A program made the translations under genes and the position numbers. Below the pieces are notes generated by a model. It saw only the letters and a program-made list of their open reading frames with translations, was not told the origin of the DNA and searched no databases. 64,000 bases of DNA from Akebia trifoliata (lineage: Eukaryota; Streptophyta; Magnoliopsida; Ranunculales; Lardizabalaceae): NCBI GenBank assembly GCA_017979445.1, contig CM030718.1, positions 20,827,021 to 20,891,020 of the forward strand, read 5' to 3'. Below, piece by piece: positions 11,043 to 24,060 of the stretch; position 1 is the stretch's first letter; each line of letters opens with the position of its first letter.

Positions 11043-12282
11043 TGATTAGGGTTTAGAAAGTCGTTTCTAGAGCCCTAATTACATAGACTTTATCAGTAAA
11101 TTATACACTAAACCCTTTAATTGCATACAAGTTTATTGTTAGTCCATAATAATTCGTGTTTTTCATTTAATTATGTAATTCAAAATTAATTACTGTTATA
11201 TACGTGTAACAGGAATTATTCGCAAAGTTTCAACATGAATCAGGAAAAATCGAAGTTACCACTATGATCTAGGATCTAAAAGAAGACCATGGACTAAAAG
11301 TCAAGTCAATTGACTAAAATTTCATGGCAGTGCCATAGTCAACTGCGGCGGCGTGGTCAACTAAGAAAGTCAAATCTCAAGATTTGTACTGAAGCTTGGC
11401 GGTTGGATACCATTCACAGTAGATTATTTTTAGTATTTTTTATAAATACAGAATGTCTCTGAAACCCTAATTTCTATAAAGAAAAATCATATTCTGGTGC
11501 CTCTATAAATAGAAATAGTAGACCAAGGGTTGAGGAGGCTGAATTTTTAGAATTAGATTAGTGTTTATTTTCTTTATTTTATGAGTTTTATGAAAGTTGT
11601 AAGGAAGATTTGTCAATCGGAAGTCAAGCAATAAAGATAATTTCTTTCTTCATCTCTCTTTTCTCTCCATGTTTCCTTTATTTTATTTTTACTTTATTGT
11701 TCTTGTGATGACTATTGTCTAAATCTCTAGTAGATCGGTTGAGGAAGTCTTAGCAAGTTTTGTTAGTGTTTTACGGTATTCGTAATGATTTAATAGTCTT
11801 ATTGTGATAGTATAGGTATTTATTATTAGGTTGAGTATTAATTATTTTCAAAGTTTTGATGGTTTCTTTCTTTGATAAGTACAAGAAGAACGATACCCTA
11901 CAGAGAATAGTTAATGTTTATCTAATAATCTCAGCCTAAACTATTTCATACTTTTGATTTTATTTATATTATAACTATTTAATTTTCCGATCCACAAACA
12001 TTAGTTTTGTTTAGTAGACCGAAATAAATAGAGAATCAGAGTTCACTGATAAAGCTTGTGAAGGTGAATCCAATTAGATCTACACTTCTCTCTCATATTC
12101 TTAAGTTTATTCTATTTTAGTAGTTTATTTTAGATAAATCATCTCTTGCAAACTGTTATTAAATCACTTGTTAAAATTGAATTGGATTGGAAGAAAATTA
12201 CTTTGGATTAACGTTGTCTTTGAGATTCGACCCTTGCTTGCTAATGTTTTTTTTTTTGTTTTTTATTTTATCATCATCTACA
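11043..12282 (+). mobile_element. Athila-type 5' LTR
   Basis: The LTR ends ...TTATCATCATCTACA at 12282, a few bases before the primer-binding site, and appears to begin TGATTAGGG at 11043 where hAT sequence shared with other copies stops. It contains a plausible transcription region with CCTCTATAAATAG near 11500. The solo LTR at 3917-4945 is a diverged relative in the opposite orientation. The matching 3' LTR is missing, so the start is inferred from the break with other hAT copies. Confidence 0.7.
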
Positions 12283-12294
12283 GTTTGACCAAAT

Positions 12295-12312
12295 TGGCGC
12301 CGCTGCCGGGGA
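12295..12312 (+). promoter_or_regulatory. Primer-binding site of the Athila element
   Basis: TGGCGCCGCTGCCGGGGA lies about 12 bases after the LTR end. Sequences of this form (TGGCGCCGTTGCCGGGGA) are the tRNA-Asp-type primer sites used by Athila/Tat elements. One base differs from that form. Confidence 0.85.
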
Positions 12313-13608
12313 CAACGGTGTAATCCAATACTTTTTTATCCGAAAATCTGATTTGGTTTTATATCGATCAAAATTGTTATTTCAAAAAAATCCAAAAAAA
12401 ATACCACCGGATTCTTGAAGTTAGTACGAACAAAACCCTAAAATTTGAGTCAATTTCATCAAAAAATTTCCATGCCGCCTGGGTCAACTGTGGAGCTGCG
12501 GTCAAACCTCGAGATTTACACTTCAAATTTTTACAGAATTTTTCTTCAAACTTATGGATTTCAATGAACATTTAATTTTTCTGAAATTCTAATTTTGATT
12601 TATCTTCTGCTTTCAGCCGAAGGATTCTACAAAGGGCAATGTGGTTGGGAAATTTTATTCTACCACCCAGACCCGATTATTTGACGAAGAGCAGCAGAAT
12701 TTATTTGTTTTTATTTATTTTAAGTAGAACTACTGTAGGATTTTATTTTTAGAAGTTTTAATTATTTTAATTTAATTTCAATTATTCCGAGAAGGCTCGG
12801 ATTATAATAGAATGAAGGGAGGACGATAGTGAGACGTAACTGTCTCAACTCCTCTGGTTCGTACACCGAGTTTGGTGTCGGTGGCCCGAGTCGACTCAAA
12901 TCGATCAATGCCCGTCTAGAACGGGAGGTAGAACTCTAAACCCCCACACATCCCTTGCAAGTGGGTTTCTGTATTGAATTTGAGTGAGTTAACTGTACAC
13001 TTCCGATTGCACAATAGTAAAAATGGCACCCTTAGGAGGATGGCATAAACAAGATAAGAATCGAATTTCATCACCGTATTCTTTCCCTATAAGGAAATTA
13101 ATTCACACAAGCCCAAATTTAATTAAAATCTGATTAGACTTGACCATAGGTCTCATCGAGCTCAATAGGCAAAGCTAGCCTGAGTTGCACCAATTGCACT
13201 TCTTGATCGAAGTCAGTGCCTAAGCGAAATCCTGCCCCGCTGTACCCTACTGTACGAGGGGAATAGACTACGTCTATTCTAGACGAAAAGGTGATTTAAG
13301 AGTGCCCTTGCTCAGCATCACCTGCCACCTTTTATCTGAGGATTAAACTGGCTAATTTCGATTTCACAGAACTGGGTTGGAGGCTCGAGCTATCCCTTTG
13401 AAACAGTTAGGAGCTGTCTAGTCTAATAGAAACCCATCAAGCACATGTGAAATTCCTCCCTACTAGCTGTGTTCATCATTAGTGCATGTTAGGTAGGAGA
13501 TCTCAAAAGAATCCACTTGATCCATTTGATCCCGGGATCACAAGATCTCATCCACTGTAAGGGACTAGAAGAGAATTTGATTCCTCACCTATCTCTCAGC
13601 CACCTGAG
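12313..13608 (+). other. Athila untranslated leader
   Basis: Long leader between the primer-binding site and gag, as is usual in Athila elements. It holds short GC-richer stretches (for example around 12840-12960 and 13140-13330) but no long open frame and no recognisable domain. Confidence 0.55.
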
Positions 13609-15134
13609 ATGGCTCAACCGATTGTCCCATCTCAAATGATCCAAGAATATCAACAAACTCTCAATGAGTTATTCGCACCCACTACAACCATTCCCTATTC
13701 ATATATTGCCTTACCAGCAACTAATGTAATACAATTCGAAATTAGGGTAGCCACTATCAATATGCACCCTACGTTTCATGGGTTCGAGAGTGAACAACCC
13801 TATAACTATTAGAATAAATTTCTGACTATATGTCAAATCTTTCGAAATGGTCACCTTGATGATGAAAACGTCAAGTTAAGATTGTCCCCTCTATCTCTAG
13901 AAGATCATGCAGCAACATGGTTAAACTAGATGCCACTAACTCGATCACTACTTGGGATGAGTTATCCCGTAAATTCATGGCTAAGTTCTTTCCAATGGCA
14001 AAACCAGAAGAAATCAAAAATGTCATTAGGAACTTCAAGGGCAAACCCGATGAAGAATTTTCTCAAACATGGGAAATATTTCATGACCTGCTTGTAAAAT
14101 GCCCACATCATGGGATTGATAAAGCCAAACTGATCAATTTCTTCTATCGTGGTCTTACGACAGCACAACGTATCCTTTTGAAGTCAATGCACAAAGGAAA
14201 ATTCATGAATCAGACTCCAAATCAAGCTTACGATTTCCTCGTAGAGCTCACTGAAAATGCTCAAAACTGGAGCACCAATTTAGGAGACTCTAATAGGAGT
14301 GACTTGGGAACAAATAAACCAGGAATATACGAGATCAAAAGTGATCTTGATCTCAAAAACGTAATGACTACTCTGGTTAGTACTATGCAAAACTTAAATA
14401 AAAAATTTGATGCTTTCAGCATCAAAATTAGCCAACAAGAGGTACATTCTACACTCCAAGTAAATTCAGAGATGCCTTTTGCATGTAACATATGCGAAAC
14501 TTTTGACCACCTCACGGAGAACTATCCTGTGGCCAATACAGAACAGGCTAATGCAATTGGGTCATATAGCATTTTTAGGAAACCTACTCCAAACTCGTAT
14601 AATCAAACTTACCACCCTGATAGTAGGTTTCATCCCAACTTCTCCTATCGTCAGAACGAACCTATCCAACAGGGTGGTGCTCCAGGTTTTCAAAAAGGCT
14701 ATACTAGACAATCTCAGTCCAATGCGAACCTTTCTTTGGTTCCACAAACATCTTACTCTTCACCTCATGCGTCTGATCAAAGGGCGATTGTTGTTGACCC
14801 TATGACCAACTATTCTCCCCTAGTTGTACAAACAAACTCTACATTAGAAACAATGGTGACAGAGATGTTCAAGCAACAACAGAAATTCATTCAGGACCAG
14901 GATCAAAGGAGTCAAAGGCATGAACAATCAATTAAAAATCTTGAGGTTCAACTAGGGCAATTACCGCTCTCTCTTGAGGAGATAAACAAAGGACAATTTC
15001 CAAGTCAAACTATGCCTCACCCAAGAGGAACAGCTCAAAAAGGACAGCATGAAATAACAAGTCAACTTGGTTCCTCTAATGACTTTGTTCAAGCAGTCCA
15101 CACACTACGTTTTAGTAAGTTAGTGGATAACTAA
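13609..15134 (+). pseudogene. Athila gag
   Basis: Gag polyprotein of an Athila-type Ty3/gypsy retrotransposon. The N-terminal piece from MAQPIVPSQM is open to a stop near 13810. After a frame change the retrotransposon gag core follows: SITTWDELSRKFMAKFF, then GKPDEEFSQTWEIFHDLL, then KCPHHGI. A zinc-knuckle-like CNICETFDHLTENYP follows, with cysteines and a histidine in the expected order but without the final cysteine. The C-terminal part is rich in Asn, Gln and Ser. About 405 codons are open from 13917. The stop and frameshift make it non-functional. Confidence 0.88.
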
Positions 15135-15312
15135 GTACACATGCCCAATGAGGTCCTAATAAAAGAGGACATCCAAAGTGCACCTTCAATAGAGGAAGAT
15201 AACCAACAAAAAGAAACTCATATTCAAATGGAAAAATAAATTACCATTCCTAAAGCCCCATTTTCACATAGATTAGCAGACAATAAAAAGGGAAAGCAAT
15301 TAGAAGGTATTC

Positions 15313-16266
15313 TTGAAGTCTTCAAGAATGTTCAGATTAACATCCATTTTTCTGAATGCTACCTATCAAATTCCTTCATATGCTAAGTTCCTTAAAGATC
15401 TCACTACGGTAAAAAGAAAAACCCTTGTGCCTAAAGAAGCTACAATGACAGCCCAATCATCTTATCTGATTCAAAAGACAATTGTGCCTAAATTCAAGGA
15501 TCCAGGCTGTCTAACAATCTCTGTGCATATAGGGAAAATAATGATTGAGAAATATCTGCTAGATCTAGGGGTCAGTGTGAATCTTTTGCCATTTTCTGTC
15601 TATAAACAATTAAGTTTGGGGGAACTCAAACCTACAGATATCACTATCAGTTTGGTAGACAGATTAGTCAAGATTCCCAAAGGGGTAGTAGAGGATGTAA
15701 TAATCAAGGTTAAAGACTTCTATTTTCCCGCTGATTTTATAGTACTTGACACTGAACTCGTCATAAATCCAAACAATCATGTTCCAGTAATCTTGGGTCT
15801 ACCATTCTTAACCACATCTGATGATGTGATCAGATGTAGAAACTGGATCATGACTTTAGCCTTTGGAGACATGAAAGTAAAATTGAATATTTTCCACAAC
15901 AAGTGTCAATCCATTGATATGGATGATATGGAGGAGGTCAATATGATTGATATATTGGTCAGCAGAACATTCCAGGACGTGGAGAACATTAATCCTCTAG
16001 AAGAATACTTAGGTCAATTTGACCTCGAGTTTGATGAAGAACAGTCCATCAAGGAGGTAAATATCATCCTAGAATTTGTCCTCGAGATGGACTTTGCAAA
16101 CTGGAAACCTAAAATAGAGAGTCTCCCCACATCTTCATCCCAACCTTTAATTGAAGAGATTTCTAAACTTGAACTCAAACAGTTGCCTAACACGCTGAAA
16201 TATGTGTTCTTAGAGAAGGTCGAAACCTTCCCTATAATCATATCACCCGACTTAGAAAAGTCTTAA
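15313..16266 (+). pseudogene. Athila aspartic protease region
   Basis: About 317 open codons hold the retroviral-type protease: LTISVHIGKIMIEKYLLDLG, then VSVNLLPFSVYKQL, then a hydrophobic core ending in VPVILGLPFL. The active-site triplet is D-L-G, a form common in Athila relatives, so it need not be a mutation. The sequence continues as the acidic linker toward RT. It is in a different frame from gag, and stops precede and follow it. Confidence 0.85.
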
Positions 16267-17310
16267 GAAGAGCAGTTATTAGAAGTCCTTCGAGAACATA
16301 AGGAAGCTATTGGTTGGACTATAGCTGATATCAAGGGCATCAGTCCCTCTGTGGTTATGCACCTAATACACCTCGAGGATAATTACAAACCATCGAGAAA
16401 ACCGCAAAGGAGATTGAATCCGATTTTACAAGAGGTTGTCTGCGGAGAAGTCCTCAAATTACTAGATGCGAGTATTATGTACCCCATCTCAGACAGTAAA
16501 TGGGTAAGTCCTGTTCAAGTGGTCCCAAAGAAATCTAGTGTCACTGTTGTGACCAACAAGAACAGTGAATTAGTACCAACTCGTATCCAAACTGGGTGGC
16601 GAGTTTGTATAGACTATATGAAGTTGAATACTATGACACGAAAATATCACTTCCCTTTTCCATTCATAGATCAAATGCTCGAACGCCTAGCTGGACACGC
16701 CTACTACTACTTTCTTGATGGATATTCAGGGTACAATCAGATCCCGATCTCCCCTAAAGATCAAGAAAAAACAACTTTAAAGTGTCCATTCGAGACTTTT
16801 GCCTATCAACGCATGTCATTTGGGCTTTGCAATGCTCCTACAACTTTTCAACGATGTATGTTGACCATTTTCTCTGATATGGTAGAAATTTTTTTTTAAG
16901 TCTTCATAGATTACTTTTCAGTCTTCGGATCTAGTTTTGACAATTGTCTATATCACTTAAAGTTAGTCTTAGTTAGATGTCGCGAAAAGAATCTAGTGTT
17001 AAACTAGGAAAAGTGCCATTTCATGGTCACTTCCGAGATTGTGTTGGGACACATCATATCCCACAAGGGAATTGAGGTAGATAAGGCAAAAATTGACTTT
17101 ATCGCTAATCTATCTTCCCTTAAAACTGTGAATGAAGTCCGTTCTTTCTTAGGGCATGTGGGTTTTTACAGGCGCTTCATTAAGGATTTTTGAAAGATTT
17201 TCAAACCTCTATCCGACTTATTATCCAAAGATGCAAACTTTGAATTCTCTATCACCTGTTTAATCGCATTTGACAAACTCAAAACTGAGTTAACAACAAC
17301 ACTTATCATC
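16267..17310 (+). pseudogene. Athila reverse transcriptase
   Basis: RVT_1-type reverse transcriptase. The block 16351-16899 reads through SRKPQRRLNPILQEVV, then SKWVSPVQVVPKK, then GWRVCIDYMKLNTMTRKYHF, then FLDGYSGYNQIPI and MSFGLCNAPTTFQRCM. It ends at a stop inside a T-run (EIFF*). Past the stop comes VFIDYFSVFGSSFDNC, where the catalytic pair in relatives is DD. Here the second aspartate is tyrosine. GHIISHKGIEVDKAKID and SFLGHVGFYRRFIKDF follow, with two more stops. Enzymatically dead. Confidence 0.88.
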
Positions 17311-17734
17311 CAACCACCAAATTGGAATTTGCCCTTTGAGGTGATGTGTGATGCTTCAGACTACGTAATAGGTGTTGTACTGGGGCAACAAAATCTCTCA
17401 TGTTATCCAGTATGCAAGCAAAATGTTGAACGATTGCCAACTTAATTATTCAATTACGGATAAAGAGTTGCTAACAGTAGTTTTTGCTCTGGAAAATTTT
17501 TGCTCCTACTTAATAGGATCCAAGATTATAATCTCCACCAATCATGCAACATTGAAATACCTTCTTTCCAAGAAGGATGCAAAAGCAAGGTTAATCCGAT
17601 GGGTTCTTTTACTACAAGAATTTGATCTTAAAATTCGAGATAAGAAAGGATGCGAGAATGTGGTTGCCGATCACTTATCCAAACTGGTAGTTGAAACAAG
17701 TTTCGATTCCCTCCCAATCTCTAAAAACTTTTAA
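17311..17734 (+). pseudogene. Athila RNase H
   Basis: RT-linked RNase H of the gypsy pol. [15 protein letters not shown] gives the first aspartate. A one-base shift follows at the run of A/C around 17388. [32 protein letters not shown] with the catalytic Glu and [20 protein letters not shown] come next. The usual end [12 protein letters not shown] is present. The 120-codon open frame stops at 17734. Confidence 0.87.
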
Positions 17735-19012
17735 GATGAGCAATTGATGTCTATCTCCAATATGGATACACCTTGGTACGCTGACATTGTCAATTACCTG
17801 GTGACTGGACAAACACCGATCTCATGGAAGAAACAAGAGCGACTGAGATTTCTCACCCAAGCTAAATGGTTTTTTTGGGATGACCCATACTTATTTAAGT
17901 ACTGTCTAGATCAAATAATTCATTGGTGTATTTCTGACCATGATAAAAAACATATACTCGATTTCTGCCACAACCACGCCTGTGGTGGAAACTTTGAAGG
18001 CAAAAAAATAGTAGCAAAAGTGTTGCAATGCGATTTTTACTAGCCAACGTTCCCACATCTTCGCTAAATCTTGTGATCGATGCCAATGTTTAGGAAAGAT
18101 TAGTCGAAGGAATGAAATGCCTTAACAACCCATTTTGATCATTGAAATTTTCAATGTTTGGGGCATTGATTTCATGGGACCCTTCCCCATTTCACATGGA
18201 TTCCAATTTATTTTAGTCACAGTCGACTACGTATCTAAATGGGTAGAAGCAACAGCGTGTCGGACCAACGATCACATAGCCGTTGTCAACTTCCTTAAAA
18301 ATACCATATTTGCTCGTTTCGGTACCCCAAAGGAGATCATTAACGACGGAAGTAAGCATTTCTGTAATTGAATTTTCAAAAGTCTCATGTGTAAATATGC
18401 TATTACTCACAAAGTCGCCACTCCATATCACCCTCAAACGAGTGGACAGGTCGAAATCTCCAATCGTGAAGTCAAGATAATTCTTGAAAAAAACGGTCAA
18501 TCCTTCACGAAAGGATTGGGCTTTGCGATTAAATGACGCATTGTGGGCATATCGGACTGCTTTAAAAACTCCGATTGGCATGTCCCCCTATCGTCTCATC
18601 TTTAGAAAAATCTATCATTTCCCAGTAGAACTCAAACACCGTGCATAGTGGGCTATTAAACATCTTAACTTTGATCTTGTCAAAGTAGGAGAGCACAGAA
18701 AACTCCAACTCTCTGAGTTAGAAGAATTACGTAATGATGCATACGATAATGCTTGACTATACAAGGATCGTACAAAGGCCTGGCATGACAAATACATTCA
18801 ACGAAAGTCCTTCCAAATAGGTCAGCAGATTTTACTTTATAATTCTCGCCTCCACCTATTTCTTGAAAAATTAAAATCTCGATGGATAGGACCCTTTGTG
18901 GTCCATAAAATTAATTCCTATGGCAACATTGAGATACTCAATAAAATGGATGGTAGTATTTTCCACGTCAATGGTCAACGGATCAAGTCATTTCTTACAC
19001 TACCACCCTAAG
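17735..19012 (+). pseudogene. Athila integrase
   Basis: Integrase with its zinc-binding head (HKKHILDFCHNHACGG region, giving H-H and then cysteines), then the catalytic core. That core has [20 protein letters not shown] with the first aspartate and [17 protein letters not shown] with the second. [20 protein letters not shown] holds the catalytic glutamate. The C-terminal end reads GPFVVHKINSYGNIEIL and then FHVNGQRIKSFLTLPP before a stop at 19012. Stops at about 18041, 18369 and 18763 (CTTGACTATAC, where a codon for Leu/Arg is expected) break it. Confidence 0.88.
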
Positions 19013-20120
19013 AAAAAGATTCTTATCTAAGCGATCCTGTGTATCAGGATTAGCCTCATGTTGTTGTCTGGCTAACGTCAATAAACTTAACAGTGCTTGG
19101 GAGGCAACCCATGTATTCTTATTTGTTAGGATTTCCTTCTCTAGATTAGAATATTTTTTTTATTAGATTAGTAGCCAGGATTTCCTTAAAAATATATATA
19201 AATAAATAAATAAATTTTAATTTTGAATAAATTTATTGCAAAATTTTCTCAAAAAATTTATTTTCCGACTTAAAATTTTTTGAGAAAATTTATTTTCCAT
19301 GGATTTTCAAGGTGGAAAATTTATTTTCTAGGAAAATCAAGCACCATCTATAAAAGAAAATTCCTAATCCTTATCTCTTTCCATCTTGTCCATGTAGCCT
19401 CCATCTCCATATTTCTTCACTATATACATAAGATCTGCAAACTGGTCAACAAAAGATTCTGGTCTACATTGCGGAAAAGAAGGCACGTGTGAGTGCACGG
19501 GCCGCTGAGATTTCAGATTCAGATTAAGATGAGTTTTATTTCGATTAGGATATTTTTAATTTCTTAGTTAGGTTGTTTTTCAATTCCTAAGTAGGATTTT
19601 ATGCAATCCTGTTTCGAAAATTATCATTGTTCTAAATCTTCATCTTTTTAGATTAGTTGTAATAAGAGTTTGCAAATTAATGTCAAAATCGATTCAGATG
19701 TGATCTAACCATTCTCTTTCTTTCCTTACTGCTTGCATATTGAGGACAATATGTCATTTAGGTTTGGGAGTATTAAGTTAGCTCACAATTGCATTGCATC
19801 TCATTGTTAGTTTAGTTTCATGTTTAAAAATAAACAAAAAAATAAAAAAAAATAGATTTAACACTTGCAAAATATTTTCTTCAAATTCTTTTTATGTACT
19901 TTTACATATGAATTTCAAATTTCAGGCTCATGTCCTAATTTTTGATCATAAGTTCTTTTTGGTTATTCCTCATAAAGAAAATCAAAAGAAGTTTTTGAAA
20001 AATTCACGACACTTCTAATTGAGTAAAAATAAGGTTTTATGGAACAAGTTTTTATCCTCTTCTCTGTCTAGAATGTTAGGGGAAACCGAATCTAATGAAT
20101 TATGACTTCCTTGTCCCTTA
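19013..20120 (+). other. Athila 3' region; 3' LTR missing
   Basis: This non-coding stretch contains GTGCTTGGGAGGCAACCCATG and TTGAGGACAATATGTCATTT with GGTTTGGGAGTATTAAG. Both are landmarks of the 3' part of Athila elements, near the polypurine tract. No copy of the 11043-12282 LTR follows; by about 20130 the sequence is hAT interior again. The 3' LTR was therefore lost by deletion. Confidence 0.65.
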
Positions 20121-21296
20121 TATAAGTTCGGAGGGAAAGAAAGAGAGAGAGAGAGAGGGATGATCGGAGTTGAGAGGCAGCCTGCAGCCACACCTCAGCC
20201 TTATAAGAGACGAGAGAGAGAGAGAATAGAGGAAGGAAAGAAGGAAAGAGACTTCCCTTTAGGGTTTTATAAAAATCTTATATTTTATTTTAAAATAATA
20301 TGATAGTTCAGTTTTCAATTTGGTTCTATTATTTACAAAGTCTAAATCGAGTACTGAACCAAACCGAATCGATCAGTTCTTCATTTATTTAAGTCGAAAC
20401 CAAACCGTATTCAATCTAAACCAAACCGTATTCAATCTAAACCAAACCAAATCAATCCAAAATTCACGGTTTGGTTCGGTTCTTAGTTTGAACTGAATTA
20501 AGTTGCACCCCTAGTAGGTACTGCATTTTTTCTTTTTCTCTTCTCCTTTTTTTTTCTATTGTTGTTGTCGTGATGGTGTGGGAATTCCTCCAGCCCTAGA
20601 GATTGAGATCGAGAAGTCCCCCTTTTTGCCAAAAGCATAGGTCACCCCTTTTTTTTCTTTCCTTCTTCTTTTTCTAAAGTCTTTCTTTGGACTTTTTTTT
20701 TTGTACCTCAAAAAAGGGAAAATCTCCCCTTTTAATGTGTAGATCCCTTCTCTTTGGGGTTGCTTTTAGAAGGTGCTAAATTTTGAGAAGGCTATCAATG
20801 TTGGCAAACACCTCTCCTTTCCATTTTTGTTTCTTCATTGCCTTTTTTTTATTTTTTTATTTTATTTTATTTTATTTCTTTCCTTTTCTAATTTTCTCTT
20901 CAACGTATGGACTTTCCTCAAGTTTGATTCCTCTTTTCTTTTAACTTTTATTTTTTATTTTCTTGGTTATCTTCTTTGATCGGGCCAAAGACAAAATCCT
21001 CTTTTTCTATTTGTGTTAAAATTCTAAAAGAGAAAGGAAGTGTTATCTTATGTTTTGTGACTTTCGTATTTTCTCATATTTAGTTAAGATCAATTAGTTG
21101 GATTGAATAAGGTTAGCATTGATTGGTTCAATTATTTTAATTTCTCAATTAATAGGCTTGTTTTTAAACTTGCGATTAGTTCGGTCAATTTGGAAGTTAA
21201 TGATTGGTAAATGACGTGTTGGTTTTTAAGAGTGAATGGCGATTGATTGATTTGATTTGTCAATTTTTAAGATTGATTGTCTTGATTTTAAACACC

Positions 21297-22320
21297 ATTG
21301 ACACTCCATCTTATTTTATCATTCCACTTTTAAGTTGGGGTGTGATAAGTAAAATTTCACATTTTAATCGACAAACGTCAGCTATCCATTTTCTTAATTA
21401 TCACATCACGATCGATTGATGTCATTTCTTATAATGAATTATCATTTTATGTGTTCGATTTGTGTTATTCTACATGGCGAAAATCGTCATTTTATGTGAA
21501 AATTTTCAATTTTCTTGAGTGGGGGATTTTAAATTTATTTTATGTGCATGAATGTTGTTGAAAGTTTTTTTAGTTACATTTTCTTACGAATCGAGGTAAG
21601 TAAAACTCGAACATCAATGAATATTTTAATAATTTTTGTAATTCTTCATAAAATTCTTCGTTTTCATCAATTTTAGTCTCGTTAGACTCAAAATCACATT
21701 TTGAGTACAACATTAGTACTTCGAGACATTTTAAAAGTGTGGAACCCACAAAGGGTATTTTCATCATTTTGTTAGTTTTTTTTTGAATTTTTACTAGTGG
21801 CTTTTTTCAGTTCCAATGTTATTATTTCTAAGTTTCGAGGTCTCTAGATTATAAAAATGTGTGACGAACCTAAGCATGTGTACTTGCTAAATCGAGTGTA
21901 TAGTATATCAATCATAAGCGTTTGTAATTTTTATATCGAGTATGTTAAATAAGAAAGAGATGAAATCACGAGGATAGAGAAAGAAATAGAAAAAATTGGA
22001 AGAAATCGGGGTCTCATTTTCCTAGCATTGCGAGGTTTCTAGATTATCAAAATGTGCGATGAACCTAAGCGTGTGTACTTGCTAAATCGAGTGTACAGTA
22101 TATCGATCATAAGTGTTTGTAATTTCTATATTAAGTATGTAAAATAAGAAAGAGATGAAATCACGAGGATAGGGAAAGAAACAAAAAAAATTAGAAGAAA
22201 TCGGGAAAGAACCTCTCACAAGCTTTCGACTTTTTCATATATTCTGCTCTCATCATTAGGAATCCAAAGCAACCGGTGATAAATTGTCGAATTAGGTGAT
22301 TGCAAAAATGGGGTGTCTAT
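21297..22320 (-). mobile_element. Possible gypsy solo LTR within R
   Basis: On the minus strand the block begins near AGACACCCCATTTTTGCAA (22320) and ends at the inverted GGAGTGTCAATGG (21297). Inverted TGTAGACACCCC/GGGGTGTCTACA ends are common in plant gypsy LTRs. A copy is at about 61390-62400. No target duplication or internal domain was found. Confidence 0.3.
21836..22205. repeat. 195-bp tandem repeat, two units
   Basis: The unit from CGAGGTCTCTAGATTAT through TGTGTACTTGCTAAATCGAG to GAAATCACGAGGATAG recurs at 22031 with scattered changes. The same two-unit structure lies at about 61915-62280 in the other R copy. Confidence 0.85.
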
Positions 22321-22324
22321 AGGT

Positions 22325-23090
22325 ACACTGACCTTGTTACAATGTATGTCATGCATCTTAACACAATACATCTAATTCTCTAGCACCCTCCTGCAATTGC
22401 ATGGTCCTTGGAAGAAGAACATGTAATTATATTCTATGAATAATTTCTCTTGATCTCATCAAATGACATGCTATTAGATCACCCAAAATCCAATCATGCT
22501 TCATGGTGGTCACCGATTGTTTGTGAAGTTCATCATTTTCTTTTCTCGCTCTATTTTTTAGTCTGTCGAAACTGATGGCTTATGAGACTAGGTCTATCAT
22601 GATCTCTCCAAGAACATACAATGCAGGATTTTGCAATTTAAATTAAATAATTCTCGTTGAAGAGATTTTAGTCAAGAAAAAAAATGAGATTGTGAGACAT
22701 AAATATGCGAACTTGGGAGATATTTAGAGATATGGAAGGAGTGATTTTTATTAAAGAAAACTAGAACAATAATAAAGGAAAAAAAGATTTAGATCTAGCA
22801 ATGGCGGTCGTGTCATAGCCGAAGAATGGCTTACTAAGATCGATGTACTCGGTGGAGCTTGAGCTCGGATACCATATAGAAAATAATTTTATTGAGAATT
22901 CTTGGACAAATTTTACATAAATCCTAATGGTATTTATAGAGATTACAACAACCAAGATATATGGAAACTAACCTATTATAATATTCTAGAATATCTTCCA
23001 TCACAACCTTCCATTAGTGATGAGATACATTGGCAATGTTATAGTTTATCTCATGCATCTTAATACAATGCATCTTATTCTTTAATAATA
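22325..23090 (-). mobile_element. Short copia remnant with primer-binding site (R copy 1)
   Basis: The minus strand shows an LTR of about 210 bp ending ...ATTTTCTATA, directly followed by TGGTATCCGAGCTC. That is a one-base variant of the tRNA-Met-type primer site TGGTATCAGAGC. About 480 bp of leader-like DNA follows, then AATTGCAGGAGGGTGC, a polypurine-like run. The first 60 bases or so of a second LTR follow, matching the start of the first. There is no pol. The equivalent in R copy 2 is 62400-63175 and has the unaltered TGGTATCAGAGC. Confidence 0.65.
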
Positions 23091-23784
23091 TATTTAATTC
23101 TGTAAACGTATACAAATTGACGTTTCGTAGGCTGGAGATCCACACAAACCCCATGTATATCACTTGATTGAGTCATTGAAATCAATTATCATTTGGTATT
23201 TAGACAATCGAGATGATTCATTTGGTGGGAAAACCGACCATGAGTTGAAAGGAATTGTGATGACGTAACGAGGTGGGAATTTGAAAGATCAAGCAATTGA
23301 CCCCAAATTGTCTGCTAGTGTTCACATTTTTCCGTATTGTTGCTCCCTCTATGCATTGCTCTTATAGAAGCTGCATTAGGAGTTGGCTGAAATAGTGTTG
23401 GGATAGGTTTTGTGGGGATCGAAGGAACGGTGGAGTAGAATATGGAATCATTCCTTTCTTCTTAAATCCATATAGGTTCTTTAATTTAATCATCCATACA
23501 AGCACACACTTTAATGTTGTGTTTGGATTGAGAGAAATGGAGAGAAAATAAATGAGTTTCCCTCCATTTCTACTTTTTGGAGAGAAGAGAAAAGAAAAAA
23601 AGGTGAGTTTTCTCTCTCTAAAAGTGGAGAGATTTGGAAAGAAACGGAGAGAAACTCATTTAAAATATTTTATAATTCTAACTTTGACCGTACATCTCTT
23701 TTAATTAAAGAATAGATATTATTTAAAAATTGGTGATAATTTGGTGCTCTAAAATTAGTGCTCTTTGTACGTTCCATGATGTGG

Positions 23785-23984
23785 TAGTGCATAGAACCAT
23801 AGATTTTTTTCTTCGGGAATCAAAGATCACCAGTTTATCATTTGTCTTATGACTAATGATAAAATGACGCGTTGACACATACGTGCTCTGTAGTATGTAC
23901 GTGGCTGACATGGCAAGGGAATATAATCGCAAAATTTTTTCCTTTGTATTCTGAAGAAAAAGATATATGGTTTTGTGCTTTGCC
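23785..23984. repeat. Imperfect inverted repeat (foldback), shared by both R copies
   Basis: Arm 1 at 23785-23825 (TAGTGCATAGAACCATAGAT...CAAAG) is inverted at 23942-23984 (CTTTGTATTCTGAAGAAAAAG...GCACTA-like). The separated arms could form a long hairpin, as in a MITE. A related half-site occurs at 24994-25058. Confidence 0.55.
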
Positions 23985-24060
23985 ACGTATGTCAGCTGCA
24001 TATGTATCAACGTGTACATTTATCATGACTCTAGTCTTTTTTTGTAGAAAAGTCAATCCA

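Larger units (their letters stand above)
9996..20513. mobile_element. Non-autonomous hAT element (copy A), split by an Athila insertion
   Basis: The left end TAGGGGTGCAACTTGGTTCGG and the right end AGTTGCACCCCTA are inverted. Both are followed inward by GGTTCGG/CCGAACC-rich subterminal repeats, as in plant hAT elements. The flanks are ATAGGTAC (9988-9995) and GTAGGTAC (20514-20521), an 8-bp target duplication with one change. The same insertion with GTAGGTAC is seen at 53651, 55981 and 59266. Its own DNA is only about 1.4 kb (9996-11040 plus about 20130-20513). The rest is the inserted Athila retrotransposon. No transposase of its own. Confidence 0.85.
20522..24060. repeat. R right arm, copy 1
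   Basis: From the hAT target site onward this block aligns with 60630 to the window end (64000), in the same order and orientation. It includes pyrimidine-rich DNA, a solo-LTR-like part, a 195-bp tandem repeat, a copia remnant and an inverted repeat. The second copy has small indels, for example a shorter stretch at 61390-61430. No gene is visible; short ORFs here are low complexity. Confidence 0.85.
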